64,000 nucleotides of DNA from an uncultured Flavobacteriales bacterium (GCA_913054135.1 CAJXJK010000007.1:168515-232514), one strand, 5' to 3'; shown: positions 1 through 8,462, counted from the first letter of the stretch. Translations and numbers: made by a program. The notes: generated from the sequence alone by a model not told the origin.

Positions 1-1979
1 TTCCAGGCAATATTATTTGTGTTGGTGACCAAGTTGATTTTACAGGAACCGGGGCAGATACTTATGAGTTTTTTGTTGACGGAACTTCAGTTCAAGGTCC
101 TGGTGCGGTGAATACTTATTCTTCATCTGCATTGACAGATGGTCAAGTTGTAAGTCTTCAGGGATATTTGGCTGCGACAGGCTGTACGCAATGGGCTCCA
201 ACTTCTCAGTTGTTTGTAGTAATGGATAATCCAGTAATTATTGCATTAGGCTCAACCACAATTTGTGAAGGAGATTCAGTAGTTCTTCAATCAGATTATA
301 GTACTTGGAATCAATGGCATTGGGATGGTCTTCCGATAGGAGGTGAGTGGGATACCGTCTACCAAGCTTATCAAGCAGGAGCTTATCACACTGAAGTTAC
401 CTTAGGAGGAATTGATGAGGTTTGGGGATTAGGTAATAATGTTGACGGACAATTAGGTGATAATACAATTAACAGTTCATTGGCGGCGGTAGAAACGATT
501 GGAGCGTCTGATATTGCTGAAATTGAATCAGGTGTTAAGTATAATTTAGCTAGATCTAATGCTGGAGCTGTGTTTGGTTGGGGACTTAATAGTCAAGGGC
601 AATTGGGAGATGGTTCGTTTAGCTCATCCATTATTCCTATCACAACAAGCATAACAGATGCAGTTGATATAGCTGCAGGTCACGAGTTTGGAATTGCAGC
701 ACTCTCAACAGGTGCAGTAATGAGTTGGGGAAGAAATGATTTGGGTCAGCTAGGGCAAGGAAACTTCGCTACGACTAATTTCCCTTTCGCAATTGTTGGA
801 TTAACAGGAATTGTAAAAGTATCTGCTGGTGAAAATCATACGCTTGCACTTAAAGATGACGGAACAGTGTTTAGTTGGGGAGATAACCAGTTTGGTCAAT
901 TAGGTTTAGGGAATCAAACAGATTCAAATGCACCTATTTTGATTCCTGGATTAAGCGGAATAGAATCAATATTCACTGGGGATAATCATTCATTTGCTGT
1001 AGACAGTACTGGTCAACTATTTGTTTGGGGTTCTAACGCTCATGGTCAATTAGGTGTTAATGGAATCGTCTTTAGTGATGCTCCTATTTTAAACACAATT
1101 CCTAATGTTCAGGCAGCTGATGGCGGAACCGATCATTCAATTGTTTTAACTACAAATCAGAAAGTATATACATTCGGAAATAACGATTATGGACAGTTAG
1201 GAAACGGAACGTTGATTTCAGAATACAATCCACAAAAAATGGATACGCTTGACGCGGTGATTCATGTTGAAGCTGCTTTCTATCAAACAGGAGTAATTAA
1301 AGGAGATAATTCGACTTGGACATGGGGAAGAAATAATGCCGGCCAATTGGGAACAGAGAATACTGTAGATCAGGATGTGCCTAACTACATACCAAATTTG
1401 ACCGGAGCTACTGATTTTGGATTAGGTCAAGATCATACATCTTATATCGTTACTCAAGAGAATTCATGTGCTTCAAATATCATTGATGTATTTGTGAATC
1501 CACAACCTGACGTTACGATCACAGGATTTGGAGGATTACTAACGGCAACACCACCGGGTGATAGCTACCAATGGTATATTGATGGAATTTTGATTCCGGG
1601 AGCGACTGCTCAAAGTATTGCGCCGTCAACTCCAGGTTGGTATACTTGCGAAGTTACTTATGCTGGTGGATGTACGAGTTTATCAGTGAATCAATTCCCT
1701 TGGGGAGTTGTTGGTATCAATGAGTCAGATGAATTTGCCTTTACAATTTATCCAAATCCATCTAATGGAATTGTAAATATCAAAGGAGACTTCTTTAAGC
1801 TAGATCAAATTGATATTGAAGTTGTTGACCTTTTAGGGAAAACCGTATACACTGAACAAACAGTGATTGGTTCAGCTCAATATACACTTGATTTAGATTT
1901 TGTTGCAAGAGGCACCTATTCAGTTAGGTTATTGTCAAACGGAGAATTGATCGGTACACGAAAAGTTGTGCTTCACTAA
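1..1979 (+). CDS. Secreted RCC1-repeat beta-propeller protein with T9SS sorting domain (5' end outside window)
   Basis: The frame is open from base 3 at the left edge, so the N-terminus lies outside; the GTG at 108 is not a credible start. The first visible part resembles an Ig/PKD-like domain (CVGDQVDFTGTG). From about 417 to 1390 there are seven repeats of the RCC1 type, each with a core like WGxNxxGQLG (for example VFSWGDNQFGQLG), which predicts a seven-bladed propeller. A second Ig-like segment follows (YQWYIDGILIPGATAQ), and the last ~80 residues are a type A T9SS sorting domain (FTIYPNPSNGIVNIKG, then VDLLGKTVYTEQ). The protein is therefore expected to be exported by Sec and then released or anchored outside by type IX secretion. 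In RCC1 proteins the propeller is a binding scaffold; the partner here is unknown. The gene converges on the minus-strand gene ending at 1999. Confidence 0.9.
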   Translation, partial: PGNIICVGDQVDFTGTGADTYEFFVDGTSVQGPGAVNTYSSSALTDGQVVSLQGYLAATGCTQWAPTSQLFVVMDNPVIIALGSTTICEGDSVVLQSDYSTWNQWHWDGLPIGGEWDTVYQAYQAGAYHTEVTLGGIDEVWGLGNNVDGQLGDNTINSSLAAVETIGASDIAEIESGVKYNLARSNAGAVFGWGLNSQGQLGDGSFSSSIIPITTSITDAVDIAAGHEFGIAALSTGAVMSWGRNDLGQLGQGNFATTNFPFAIVGLTGIVKVSAGENHTLALKDDGTVFSWGDNQFGQLGLGNQTDSNAPILIPGLSGIESIFTGDNHSFAVDSTGQLFVWGSNAHGQLGVNGIVFSDAPILNTIPNVQAADGGTDHSIVLTTNQKVYTFGNNDYGQLGNGTLISEYNPQKMDTLDAVIHVEAAFYQTGVIKGDNSTWTWGRNNAGQLGTENTVDQDVPNYIPNLTGATDFGLGQDHTSYIVTQENSCASNIIDVFVNPQPDVTITGFGGLLTATPPGDSYQWYIDGILIPGATAQSIAPSTPGWYTCEVTYAGGCTSLSVNQFPWGVVGINESDEFAFTIYPNPSNGIVNIKGDFFKLDQIDIEVVDLLGKTVYTEQTVIGSAQYTLDLDFVARGTYSVRLLSNGELIGTRKVVLH

Positions 1980-1998
1980 GCTTGACCTTAAATCGACT

Positions 1999-2223
1999 TT
2001 AAAAAGTCAAAATTTCACCACATTTTAGTAAGTACAAAAGAAGAGCAGTACATGATGTACTCATGAATACGAGACTTTGTCCAAAGTAGGCTCTATTCAC
2101 CCAACTTTTCAACCATTTTGGACCGTAGGTTTCCTTCACATAGGTTCTCATTATTCTATAAAAAAGGTATCCAAAACCTAAGAAGATAACTGTGGCGAAT
2201 GATACTATCCAAAAATTTTCCAT
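1999..2223 (-). CDS. Small membrane protein of unknown function
   Basis: About 74 residues if started at the ATG at 2223 (MENFWIV); an upstream start at 2262 would add 13 polar residues and is less likely because the hydrophobic segment should lie near the N-terminus. Two transmembrane segments are visible: residues ~3-22 (FWIVSFATVIFLGFGYLFY) and ~47-66 (LVFMSTSCTALLLYLL), separated by a basic, aromatic loop (KETYGPKWLKSW). No family was recognised. It lies downstream of the minus-strand gene at 2314-2715 and could be co-transcribed with it. The coding status rests only on the open frame and the plausible membrane topology. Confidence 0.55.
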   Translation of the reverse strand: MENFWIVSFATVIFLGFGYLFYRIMRTYVKETYGPKWLKSWVNRAYFGQSLVFMSTSCTALLLYLLKCGEILTF

Positions 2224-2313
2224 CTGTTGTTTTTTGATTGGGTGATACTTAAATATAACCATTTACTGATTATAATCCTAGAGATTGCTTATTGGAGGAG
2301 GAGCTTGTAAAAG

Positions 2314-2715
2314 CTACCTCCTTCTCTCACCAAACTGTCTAACATTCTCAGTATCCTTCCAAAACTCGTGGCATTTGAGTTGCATTTCTTTTAAGAATTT
2401 GTTGGTTGGCTTAGTGGTTTCGGGATTCAAATCGTATAATTCCTGACACATTTCAAACAAGCTTTCAAGAATCTCTTTTGTAACAGAACCACTTTTGTAA
2501 ACGACCACTGACCCTAGTGGAGGACGACCATGATTCACTTCATTTTGAGAAATGTCTCTAATGTCATCAGCAAAGAGTTCTCTTTCTTCGGGGTCTTGAA
2601 AATCATAACCCGAATCAGAGCTTGTATTTAGTTTGCCGTAGGTGATGGTCTTGTTGCCAGCTGCCAGTTCAATTAACATCTTTCTTATGTCTCTGTTAAC
2701 GTATATTTTTTCCAT
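2314..2715 (-). CDS. Hypothetical cytoplasmic protein, 133 aa
   Basis: A charged, soluble protein with no signal peptide or membrane segment. The N-terminus (IRKMLIELAAGNKTITYGKLN) and a later GRPPLGSVVVYKSG segment form a pattern of a helical bundle followed by a beta hairpin that I have seen in small uncharacterised proteins, but I cannot assign a family. The C-terminal third is alpha-helical and rich in Glu/Lys (FLKEMQLKCHEFWKDTENVRQFGERRR). The start is an ATG with no competing upstream ATG. The stop codon lies inside an imperfect hairpin (GGAGG-AGCTT / AAGCT-A-CCTCC, 2297-2321) that lacks a following U-run, so I do not call it a terminator. Confidence 0.6.
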   Translation of the reverse strand: MEKIYVNRDIRKMLIELAAGNKTITYGKLNTSSDSGYDFQDPEERELFADDIRDISQNEVNHGRPPLGSVVVYKSGSVTKEILESLFEMCQELYDLNPETTKPTNKFLKEMQLKCHEFWKDTENVRQFGERRR

Positions 2716-2842
2716 GTTAATTGTTGTTTCTCACAAGATAGCCATTTTAAGTTTGGGCGCATCCTTAGCTTCTGAGAATGGCTTTAACATTTCGATAACT
2801 CTAATTAGCAAAATATTAACAGTGCCTTCACTGATCTGGTTT

Positions 2843-2850
2843 TACCTTTG
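2843..2850 (+). promoter_or_regulatory. Candidate -7 promoter element for the DUF1573 gene
   Basis: TACCTTTG matches the Bacteroidota -7 consensus TAnnTTTG exactly and lies 52 bases before the ATG at 2902. No clear -33 TTG box was found at the usual distance, so this is a single-motif call. Confidence 0.4.
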
Positions 2851-2901
2851 AGATAATCTTGTGCACGAGAGAATTCAATTGTTTAATTTAAAACTAAAAT
2901 T

Positions 2902-3321
2902 ATGTTACTAAAACTAGTAGGTGCAAGCGCCTTGGTGTTCACTCTAAGCGCTTTTCAATCAAAAGAAAATATTAATGATCAGTCATCATTCCAGTCTATT
3001 TCAAAAACTGTAGATGCCGAAATTGAATGGCAATCAGAGTCAATTAGTTTGGGGGATATAAGTAAAGGAGTGCCCGTTGATATCAAATTTCAATTTACAA
3101 ATGTTGGTAAAACCCCTGTTATTGTCAGTGATGTGAAAGCTGGTTGTGGATGCACAAGCGTTGATTTTCCTGAACAAGCAATTGCACCAGGTAAAACATC
3201 ATTCGTTACAGCAATTTACAATGCGAAAACGCCGGGTAAATTTAAAAAGTCAATTAGCGTAAGTTCTAATGCAAGTGCGCTACCTTATAATTTAACGTTT
3301 AATGGAGTCGTAAGACCTTAA
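2902..3321 (+). CDS. DUF1573 Ig-like secreted protein
   Basis: 139 aa. The N-terminus is a signal sequence (MLLKLVGASALVFTLSAFQSK). The rest is one DUF1573 domain, an Ig-like beta sandwich related to the ASH/Hydin group: IEWQSESISLGDISKGVPVDIKF, then FTNVGKTPVIVSDVKAGCGCTSVDFPEQAIAPGKTS and GKFKKSISVSSNA. The conserved GCGCTS segment is intact. DUF1573 proteins are very common in Bacteroidota, usually periplasmic or cell-surface, and have no settled biochemical role. The gene stands alone, has a candidate TAnnTTTG promoter 5' and a hairpin terminator 3', and marks the left edge of the repeat-punctuated accessory region. Confidence 0.9.
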   Translation: MLLKLVGASALVFTLSAFQSKENINDQSSFQSISKTVDAEIEWQSESISLGDISKGVPVDIKFQFTNVGKTPVIVSDVKAGCGCTSVDFPEQAIAPGKTSFVTAIYNAKTPGKFKKSISVSSNASALPYNLTFNGVVRP

Positions 3322-3341
3322 ACCAATTTTTTCTGATTCAG

Positions 3342-3377
3342 AAAGCGAGTTGACGAATTGTTGGCTCGCTTTTTTTT
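3342..3377 (+). terminator. Rho-independent terminator after the DUF1573 gene
   Basis: Stem AAAGCGAG (3342-3349) with CTCGCTTT (3365-3372), followed directly by a run of T residues. It is 20 bases downstream of the stop at 3321. Confidence 0.85.
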
Positions 3378-3389
3378 GTTGGATAGAGC

Positions 3390-3420
3390 AGGGTGATAGC
3401 TTTAGCTATTATGTTATGGC
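3390..3420. repeat. attC-like half site 1 (left edge of array)
   Basis: Only the right half is recognisable: inner box GCTTTAGCT, spacer ATTAT and outer box GTTATGGC (3413-3420). The same inner box and spacer occur in the full site at 8190-8366. The missing left half would run into the terminator of the DUF1573 gene, 13 bases away. GTTATGGC is the exact reverse complement of GCCATAAC at 3973-3980, across the intervening lipoprotein gene. Confidence 0.6.
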
Positions 3421-3459
3421 ACGTTTTTCACTCCTTTAAACGCTGAGTGCTAGACTTGG

Positions 3460-3855
3460 TTAAGCCTTCTGTACGGTAAAGTTAAGATCACCCTCTACTT
3501 TTGATAAGTCTACAGTAATTGTCCAGTTTCCTGATGTTCCAGTGGAAGAAGTGAAACTTCCATCAATACTAAGGTCCTTTGTATACACTTGTGTTCCTTG
3601 TGAATCTTCAATTGTTAATGTTGCAGTTCCATTACTAATAACACATGATTGGTCAATATTGGCTACTGTTCCAGAGTTCGAAAAAGTATAGGTTAGTTTG
3701 TCTGTCACTTTATCAAGGCCTGTTGCTTGTAATGAAAAACTGTCTGGGTTATTTATTATTTCAGGTTGAAATGCTGCTAAATCATTTTTCTTACATGAAG
3801 AAAATAATAGAAGTCCGAAAAAGATGATAAGGAAATTTGCTTTTGTAGTTTTCAT
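3460..3855 (-). CDS. Cassette gene: small lipoprotein of unknown function
   Basis: 131 aa from the ATG at 3855, chosen because it puts a lipoprotein signal at the N-terminus (MKTTKANFLIIFFGLLLFSSC, lipobox LFSSC); the frame is open to 3900. The mature part looks all-beta, with alternating hydrophobic strands (KLTYTFSNSGTVANIDQSC, NGTATLTIEDSQG, TGTSGNWTITVDLSKV), and has one further Cys. No family was recognised. The stop is 40 bases from the outer box at 3420 and the start about 118 bases from the box at 3973, so the gene fills one cassette-like unit. It is probably anchored to the inner leaflet of the outer membrane or exposed on the surface, as are many Bacteroidota lipoproteins. Confidence 0.7.
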   Translation of the reverse strand: MKTTKANFLIIFFGLLLFSSCKKNDLAAFQPEIINNPDSFSLQATGLDKVTDKLTYTFSNSGTVANIDQSCVISNGTATLTIEDSQGTQVYTKDLSIDGSFTSSTGTSGNWTITVDLSKVEGDLNFTVQKA

Positions 3856-3972
3856 TCTAAAAGTTTTAGTTTGTATTAGGTAACACGTGAAAACTTTCAA
3901 TTAGTAAGGTGATGGAGGCTATTTAGAACCATTAAGCTTAAGAGAAGAGCTTTTTATTAGAAGCTAGAATGA

Positions 3973-4092
3973 GCCATAACGTTTGAGTAAAGCTAGCAAT
4001 TTACTGCGTGCGAAGTGTGTTGGCATTCCGGAGTGATGGAACCCCAAGATACTGGACAATGGAGGGGGGGAACTTTACTTAGTAGGTTATTA
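3973..4092. repeat. attC-like site 2
   Basis: Outer box GCCATAAC (3973-3980), spacer GTTTG (3981-3985), inner box AGTAAAG (3986-3992), interior with CCCCAAGAT and a run of seven G residues, inner box CTTTACT (4073-4079, perfect complement), spacer TAGTAG (4080-4085), outer box GTTATTA (4086-4092). The two outer boxes of this site pair over only 5 bases, whereas GCCATAAC pairs over 8 bases with the box at 3413. Confidence 0.7.
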
Positions 4093-4527
4093 ATTCACCA
4101 TAATCATGCCGACATCAATATAGTCATCTAAACTCAGAACAACAGACTTGCTTCCACTCATGCCATAAGCAGAAGCTGAGATTGTAAACGACTCACCACC
4201 TTTAATACCACTTGCTAGAAATAATTCAGGTTCTAAAACAAAATTTATATTAGGTCCAGCTTCAGCTGTGTCAACTGCAATTTCATGATTATGGAATGAA
4301 ATAGTGAATTCTGCCCCATATAAAGGGCCATACATATCAGCAGTCCAAGAAGAAATAGTTATTGTGGGGTTTAACATATAGCTGTATGGTCCATCAGCAT
4401 ATGTACAGCTTCCATCATCTTCGGTAGCTTTCTCGTTGAAATTGTCAGCAAATTGTTCAGTACATCCTTGTTTATTGCACGACACAAGACAGGTCAGCGA
4501 AAATAACAGTGCATAGAAATTTTTCAT
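4090..4527 (-). CDS. Cassette gene: lipoprotein with a GCT...DDGSCTY motif
   Basis: 145 aa from the ATG at 4527 (MKNFYALLFSLTCLVSC, lipobox CLVSC); upstream starts to 4587 would bury the signal peptide. Directly after the lipid Cys is GCTEQFADNFNEKATEDDG followed by SCTY, the short Cys-bounded motif (GCTDxxAxNYNxxAxxDDGSC) found near T9SS cargo and surface proteins of Bacteroidota. The remainder looks like a beta-sandwich (YMLNPTITISSWTADMYG, GGESFTISASAYGMSGSKS). Function unknown; a surface-exposed location is likely. The stop codon overlaps the outer box GTTATTA of attC-like site 2, and the start lies 60 bases from the box at 4586-4592, so the gene tightly fills a unit of about 500 bases. 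Confidence 0.7.
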   Translation of the reverse strand: MKNFYALLFSLTCLVSCNKQGCTEQFADNFNEKATEDDGSCTYADGPYSYMLNPTITISSWTADMYGPLYGAEFTISFHNHEIAVDTAEAGPNINFVLEPELFLASGIKGGESFTISASAYGMSGSKSVVLSLDDYIDVGMIMVN

Positions 4528-4583
4528 ATTAATATTTAAACGTGCATAAACTATTTTTAGTGTGGTTTTTTTTAACAGCAATG

Positions 4584-4661
4584 ACACCTAACGTTTGAGT
4601 AAAATTAGGCATTGATGCCGAGCTACGCAAACAGTGAATTTTACTTACTGTGTTGTGGCAC
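4584..4661. repeat. attC-like site 3 (compact form)
   Basis: Outer box ACCTAAC (4586-4592), spacer GTTTG (4593-4597), inner box AGTAAAATT (4598-4606), interior of 30 bases with a small hairpin (GGCAT-TG-ATGCC), inner box AATTTTACT (4637-4645, nine-base perfect complement), spacer of 6 bases, outer box GTTGTGG (4652-4658). At about 75 bases this is the shortest complete copy and the most like a classical attC site. A long run of T residues follows the GTTGTGGCACG box. Confidence 0.75.
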
Positions 4662-4679
4662 GTTTTTTTTTTTTCAGGT

Positions 4680-5894
4680 CTAAAAAGGTGCAATTTTCAA
4701 AAACCCAAACTGCCCGTTATCTACAGCTACGATTGCTCCGCCATCTGAGGTTAAGTCAATATCCTCGCCCGCCCAATCGGAACCAATCAAACCAAAGGTC
4801 TGCTGCCACTCGACTGTTCCAGAACTGCTCAGTTTTATGAGGTAAACATTCCAATTGTTTGAGTTGTCTTTATCCATTCCACATTTCCTTTTGTATCTGC
4901 CATACTCATCTCCCGTTCCAGCTATAACTATGCATCCACCATCCGAAGTTGACTTAATTCCCCAGGCTTCGTCATGAATGAATTTTGGTTTAAATCCTCT
5001 TGGATTTCCGTTGGTAGATTCCCAAAGTTGGTTTCCATCAGTTGAGATCTTTACAGTGTAAGTGTCCCAGTTCTCATTACCTGTAAGGCTGTGACCCGTC
5101 AGAAAAATTGAGCCGTCTGTTCCAATGTCCATTCCAAAACAATGGTCAGCATCTGCCCCGCCATAAGTCTTGGACCACAAAATAGTTCCTGTCGAATCTA
5201 ACTTGACCAGACCGTAGTCATCTGCATTTTCAGTTAAGCCAGACACAATAAGGTCACCGTTGTATTGATTGATTCGATACCCATGAGCGAGCTCGCTATT
5301 AATATCTTGACCTTCGATTAAGTTCCCTTGTAAATCCAAATACGAAATATATCCTTCTCCCTCAGTGTAAAAGGTGTTCAAATTATCTTCGGCATTTTTA
5401 TAGCCAACAGCAATAAGCTTTTCGTTGAGCAATGTGAGATGCTCAAAAGCATCACTTCCACTATTATCAATTGTATTTTCAAAAAGAACTGAACCGGTTG
5501 ATTTTTGGAGTTTTGCAATGAAACTGTCATCTCCTTTTGCTCCGCAGATAACATATCCATCAGCGATTTCAATGGCCGAATTCCCAAGATTGATCGCACC
5601 CTCTGAGAACTCTTGCTTCCAAATCAAGTCACCTAGTTCATCAGTTTTGATAACTAATATTTTCGCAGAATTCTTCAAGAATCCTGTCTCACCAATTTGC
5701 AAAAAACCGCCATCTGAGCAACTCAGAATAAAGTGCCCATGGGATTCCTCTTCAGAACCACTGTGCGATTTGAAAAAGCTTTGTTCAGGCGCATTGGGAT
5801 AGGCGTTCAAATTGCAATCTTCATTCACTTTTTTGCAGGAGAGTATCCCCAAAAGACAAAAGAGAAAGATTGATTTATGGGCTGAAAATTTCAA
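4680..5894 (-). CDS. Lipoprotein, repeat beta-propeller type
   Basis: 404 aa, starting with TTG; no ATG or GTG is available upstream in frame. The N-terminus is a lipoprotein signal (SIFLFCLLGILSC, Cys at residue ~20). The body is built of repeats of about 45-60 residues with the pattern 'GGA..D...GM.I..DGSIFLTG....' followed by 'VKL(D)S.GT(I)LW' (for example LVKLDSTGTILWSKTYGG; IKLSSSGTVEWQQTFG), typical of quinoprotein-like/DUF5122-type propellers abundant in Bacteroidota. The last strand DGGAIVAVDNGQFGFLKI would close the ring. Probably a cell-surface binding scaffold. The secreted esterase gene starts upstream and ends 34 bases before this start, so the two may be co-transcribed. The stop is 22 bases from the box of attC-like site 3. 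Confidence 0.8.
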   Translation of the reverse strand: MKFSAHKSIFLFCLLGILSCKKVNEDCNLNAYPNAPEQSFFKSHSGSEEESHGHFILSCSDGGFLQIGETGFLKNSAKILVIKTDELGDLIWKQEFSEGAINLGNSAIEIADGYVICGAKGDDSFIAKLQKSTGSVLFENTIDNSGSDAFEHLTLLNEKLIAVGYKNAEDNLNTFYTEGEGYISYLDLQGNLIEGQDINSELAHGYRINQYNGDLIVSGLTENADDYGLVKLDSTGTILWSKTYGGADADHCFGMDIGTDGSIFLTGHSLTGNENWDTYTVKISTDGNQLWESTNGNPRGFKPKFIHDEAWGIKSTSDGGCIVIAGTGDEYGRYKRKCGMDKDNSNNWNVYLIKLSSSGTVEWQQTFGLIGSDWAGEDIDLTSDGGAIVAVDNGQFGFLKIAPF

Positions 5895-5928
5895 TATGTT
5901 TAAGCTAAGACGTAAAGGATAATTCCCG

Positions 5929-7083
5929 CTACTCTGTTTTAATCAGTTTGATTACTTGATTTTCAATTTCTAAAATATAAATGTTTGCAGGTAAGTTCGA
6001 AAGATCCACGGTGTGAATTCCAGGGTTTACTTGTCCGCTGAGAACTACTTCACTAAGTGTAGAATAGATCCTAAAAGCTTTGTTTTCTGAAAAGTTGTTT
6101 TCGATAGTTACTTCACCATTTGATGGATTCGGATATACCGAAAAATTCAAGTTAGTTGTGCCGATTTCATCAATTGACGAAGTTGCGCAATTGATTATTC
6201 CATTCAAATCATAACGGGACACAAATTGCCAAATCTCATTAGTTGCATTAATATCCATATTCCCAAATGTTCCTGGCCAGTCATGATCTCCATTTGTTAC
6301 CTTCAATTCTTCAACATAAACACAGCCGTCTGCTGTTGACCAGCTAAATCTCTCTACAGTGCTTCCATCCGTTGGAGCAGTGTCTGGAATTGCAGTAACC
6401 ATAGGAACTGTATCACAGTTATTAAAGTCTACCCAATAGTCATGCTGTTCTTCAGCGGACATGTAGTATTGAACTCCAAGGTACCAGACACCATTGTAAT
6501 CTGAAATAGGGTCCGAAGTTCCAAGGATGGTCATCACTCCGGTAGGATGAACAGGAGCACAGTTATTGAAAGTCTCTGTTCCCATAGTTCTGGCAACAGC
6601 TCCAATGGCAGCTATTTCATCATTTAGTTGGCAAGCTAGTTCATAACAGAACTCGCCACCTAATGAATATCCACAAGCATAGATACGATCTAAATTAATG
6701 TTGTAATTAGCCGATATTGAATCAATCATTGCGGCCACAAAAGGAACATCATCATGAGTAGTAGGTTGTTTATGCATCCAACTGGTTGAACCTCCGTTTC
6801 CAGGATCGGGAATCGCCTGAGGATAAACCACGATAAAGTTTGCTGTGTCAGCAATAGGTGTTAGATCATTGGTCGCAATGTTGCCAGCAATATCACCGCC
6901 ACCACCATGGAAACTAAAGATTAGTGGAACGGCAGATGTTCCATCATACATTGCCGGTACATAAACATCATATTCTCTTGCATTCCCATCAAACTGCATG
7001 GTTTCATTGACGAATGATTGAGAAAAAGACGTTGTAAAAATGTTGGTAAGGACTAATATCGAAAGTAATGTTTTTGTTTTCAT
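5929..7083 (-). CDS. Secreted PHB-depolymerase/feruloyl-esterase-like hydrolase with T9SS sorting domain
   Basis: 384 aa. A Sec signal (LLSILVLTNIFTTSFSQ) is followed by an alpha/beta-hydrolase domain of the esterase_PHB/LpqC family: oxyanion region FSFHGGGGD, nucleophile elbow GYSLGGE (Ser in GxSxG), acid in GTSDPISD, and His in NGDHDWPG. The C-terminal ~75 residues form a type A T9SS sorting domain (FSVYPNPSNGEVTIEN ... ILEIENQVIKLIK). It should hydrolyse ester bonds of extracellular substrates such as polyesters or feruloylated polysaccharides; which one cannot be told from sequence. Upstream, 292 bases separate it from the DUF3050 gene; I see no gene there. The block lies between attC-like sites 3 and 4. 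Confidence 0.88.
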   Translation of the reverse strand: MKTKTLLSILVLTNIFTTSFSQSFVNETMQFDGNAREYDVYVPAMYDGTSAVPLIFSFHGGGGDIAGNIATNDLTPIADTANFIVVYPQAIPDPGNGGSTSWMHKQPTTHDDVPFVAAMIDSISANYNINLDRIYACGYSLGGEFCYELACQLNDEIAAIGAVARTMGTETFNNCAPVHPTGVMTILGTSDPISDYNGVWYLGVQYYMSAEEQHDYWVDFNNCDTVPMVTAIPDTAPTDGSTVERFSWSTADGCVYVEELKVTNGDHDWPGTFGNMDINATNEIWQFVSRYDLNGIINCATSSIDEIGTTNLNFSVYPNPSNGEVTIENNFSENKAFRIYSTLSEVVLSGQVNPGIHTVDLSNLPANIYILEIENQVIKLIKTE

Positions 7084-7375
7084 TTTGCTGCTTTAAAATT
7101 TAAGTATTTACTCTTATACCGTTTCAATCATGCATTACCCTACTTTAATTGTAAACTTTTTTAAAATGCTTTGATTCATTACTGAGAACTATTCCGTAAT
7201 GTGCCACAATACTAATATATTGAAGTTAGGGCCATAGAGCGCGATAAACTTTCAAATTCGCACTGAGCCAAAGCGTTGTATTTTGTGTTTAATTTATTCA
7301 TTCTTAAAAGCCAAATCAATGATCTGGCGGTGTTTTTAAATAGCTCTGAACTTTGGTAAACCACTCAACGTCCTA
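7084..7375. other. Intergenic stretch, possibly with a decayed att site
   Basis: No open frame worth calling. Two fragments resemble parts of the surrounding repeats: GTTAGGGCC near 7226 and GAGCCAAAGCGTTG near 7258 (compare GAGCCATAACGTTTG at 3971). They are in the wrong order and spacing for an intact site. If real, they would split the 3.5-kb unit 4652-8197 into two. Confidence 0.2.
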
Positions 7376-8170
7376 TTAGCTATATAGGGCTTTGTATGCT
7401 GGCTTTTCTTTTTGGATTAAATCGTTAATAGAATCCCAAAGTGCAATTCTTTTTCTCAATGACTGCTTTGCTACTGTTAGTGTTTCTTCCCATTTTTTAC
7501 TGTCATTGGCACATAGTTCTGAAATCATTTTAAGAGATAGGGGCCCGTGTTCATCTCCATCTAATTCTATATGTCTTTCAAGATAATATGTCAACTTATT
7601 ATATAATTTGTTCTCAGAATCAGAGTTTTTCAGAATTTCAATAAACATATCCGGGATAATATCTTCTCGTCCAAATGTAAAAGCAGACGCAACAAGATGT
7701 GGTTTGTTGGTATCAATTATTGAAAAAGAGAATTTCACAAAATCAGAAACTCTTTTGTCAATATCAATTTCGTTTAATGAATATTCAACCGTATTGCCAG
7801 ATTCAATAAGTTTTATGAAGTTATTAATTTCAGTGGTGTTTGCTTTTACTTGCACCATAGCATCCAAGTACATTTCGAAATGACTTTTAGGTTCTCCTAA
7901 TTCATTAATGTCGCTTTCCTCTCCGTGAACTATTTCATTTATGAATCTCGAAAGAGTTGGTTTTTTAGATGGTACCCAGGGTGTTTGAACATTTGTTAGT
8001 TTTATCTGAAGGAATTTTAGAAGTGACATAAAGTCCCAAACAGCGAATATGTGGTTCTCCATAAAAGTTTTAATGTCATCAATACTCTTAAGACTTTCAT
8101 AAAGTTTATGATTCTGTAATTGATTTCTTAAATCTAAAATTTCACTTTCAATATGTTCTATTCTGTTCAT
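7376..8170 (-). CDS. DUF3050 family protein (heme-oxygenase-like fold)
   Basis: 264 aa, which is the family's full length. The diagnostic N-terminal segment is clear: [20 protein letters not shown], then [25 protein letters not shown] later [13 protein letters not shown] segment supplies more acidic and His residues. DUF3050 belongs to the heme-oxygenase-like superfamily, in which the conserved Glu/His positions (E and H in ENH, E and D in GEESD, H and E in the [11 protein letters not shown] region) often form a di-iron site; for this protein that is inference. No signal peptide, so cytoplasmic. The start ATG is 20 bases from the CACATAAC box of attC-like site 4, while no clear element lies at its 3' side, so it shares a large unit with the esterase and propeller lipoprotein. 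Confidence 0.85.
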   Translation of the reverse strand: MNRIEHIESEILDLRNQLQNHKLYESLKSIDDIKTFMENHIFAVWDFMSLLKFLQIKLTNVQTPWVPSKKPTLSRFINEIVHGEESDINELGEPKSHFEMYLDAMVQVKANTTEINNFIKLIESGNTVEYSLNEIDIDKRVSDFVKFSFSIIDTNKPHLVASAFTFGREDIIPDMFIEILKNSDSENKLYNKLTYYLERHIELDGDEHGPLSLKMISELCANDSKKWEETLTVAKQSLRKRIALWDSINDLIQKEKPAYKALYS

Positions 8171-8189
8171 CTTGTTGTGTATTTGCTTT

Positions 8190-8366
8190 CACATAACGTT
8201 TGAGTAAAATTAGGCATTTTTAGATGCCGCCGCAAGGTGTGTTGGCTAAAAACCCCGGATTTTGGCTGTCCGCCCGTGATGGCAGCCCCGGATTTGGCAC
8301 ACGCAATGGGAGGGAGAAGGGCTGGCCAAAGGGTGGACATGAGCTTTAGCTATTATGTTAGGTTTA
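8190..8366. repeat. attC-like site 4 (long form)
   Basis: Outer box CACATAAC (8190-8197), spacer GTTTG, inner box AGTAAAATT (8203-8211), a ~130-base interior, inner box GCTTTAGCT (8343-8351), spacer ATTAT, outer box GTTAGGT (8357-8363). The inner boxes pair as AG-TAAA with TTTAGCT, leaving one base of the right-hand box unpaired, like an attC extrahelical base. The interior holds TGTCCGCCC facing GGGTGGACA, an inner stem, and shares long identical blocks with site 7 (15192-15365). Confidence 0.75.
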
Positions 8367-8462
8367 GTTTTCTATAATACTTTTGTTCAAGCTATTCTTT
8401 GAGCTTCCAGAAAACTATTGCAGTGAATATTTTCAATAACATAAGTTTTTCTATATTCGAAT

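Noticed and set aside
2297..2321. Hairpin GGAGG-AGCTT / AAGCT-A-CCTCC as terminator
   Set aside because: It overlaps the stop codon of the minus-strand gene and has no following U-run on that strand.
5425..5802. 125-codon plus-strand frame opposite the propeller lipoprotein
   Set aside because: Antisense shadow: the minus-strand gene has a lipobox and repeat structure, the plus-strand product has Ser/Pro-rich composition typical of a reverse-complement frame.
7225..7275. Possible decayed att site (GTTAGGGCC and GAGCCAAAGCGTTG)
   Set aside because: The two fragments are in the wrong order and lack inner boxes; kept only as a low-confidence note in the intergenic entry.
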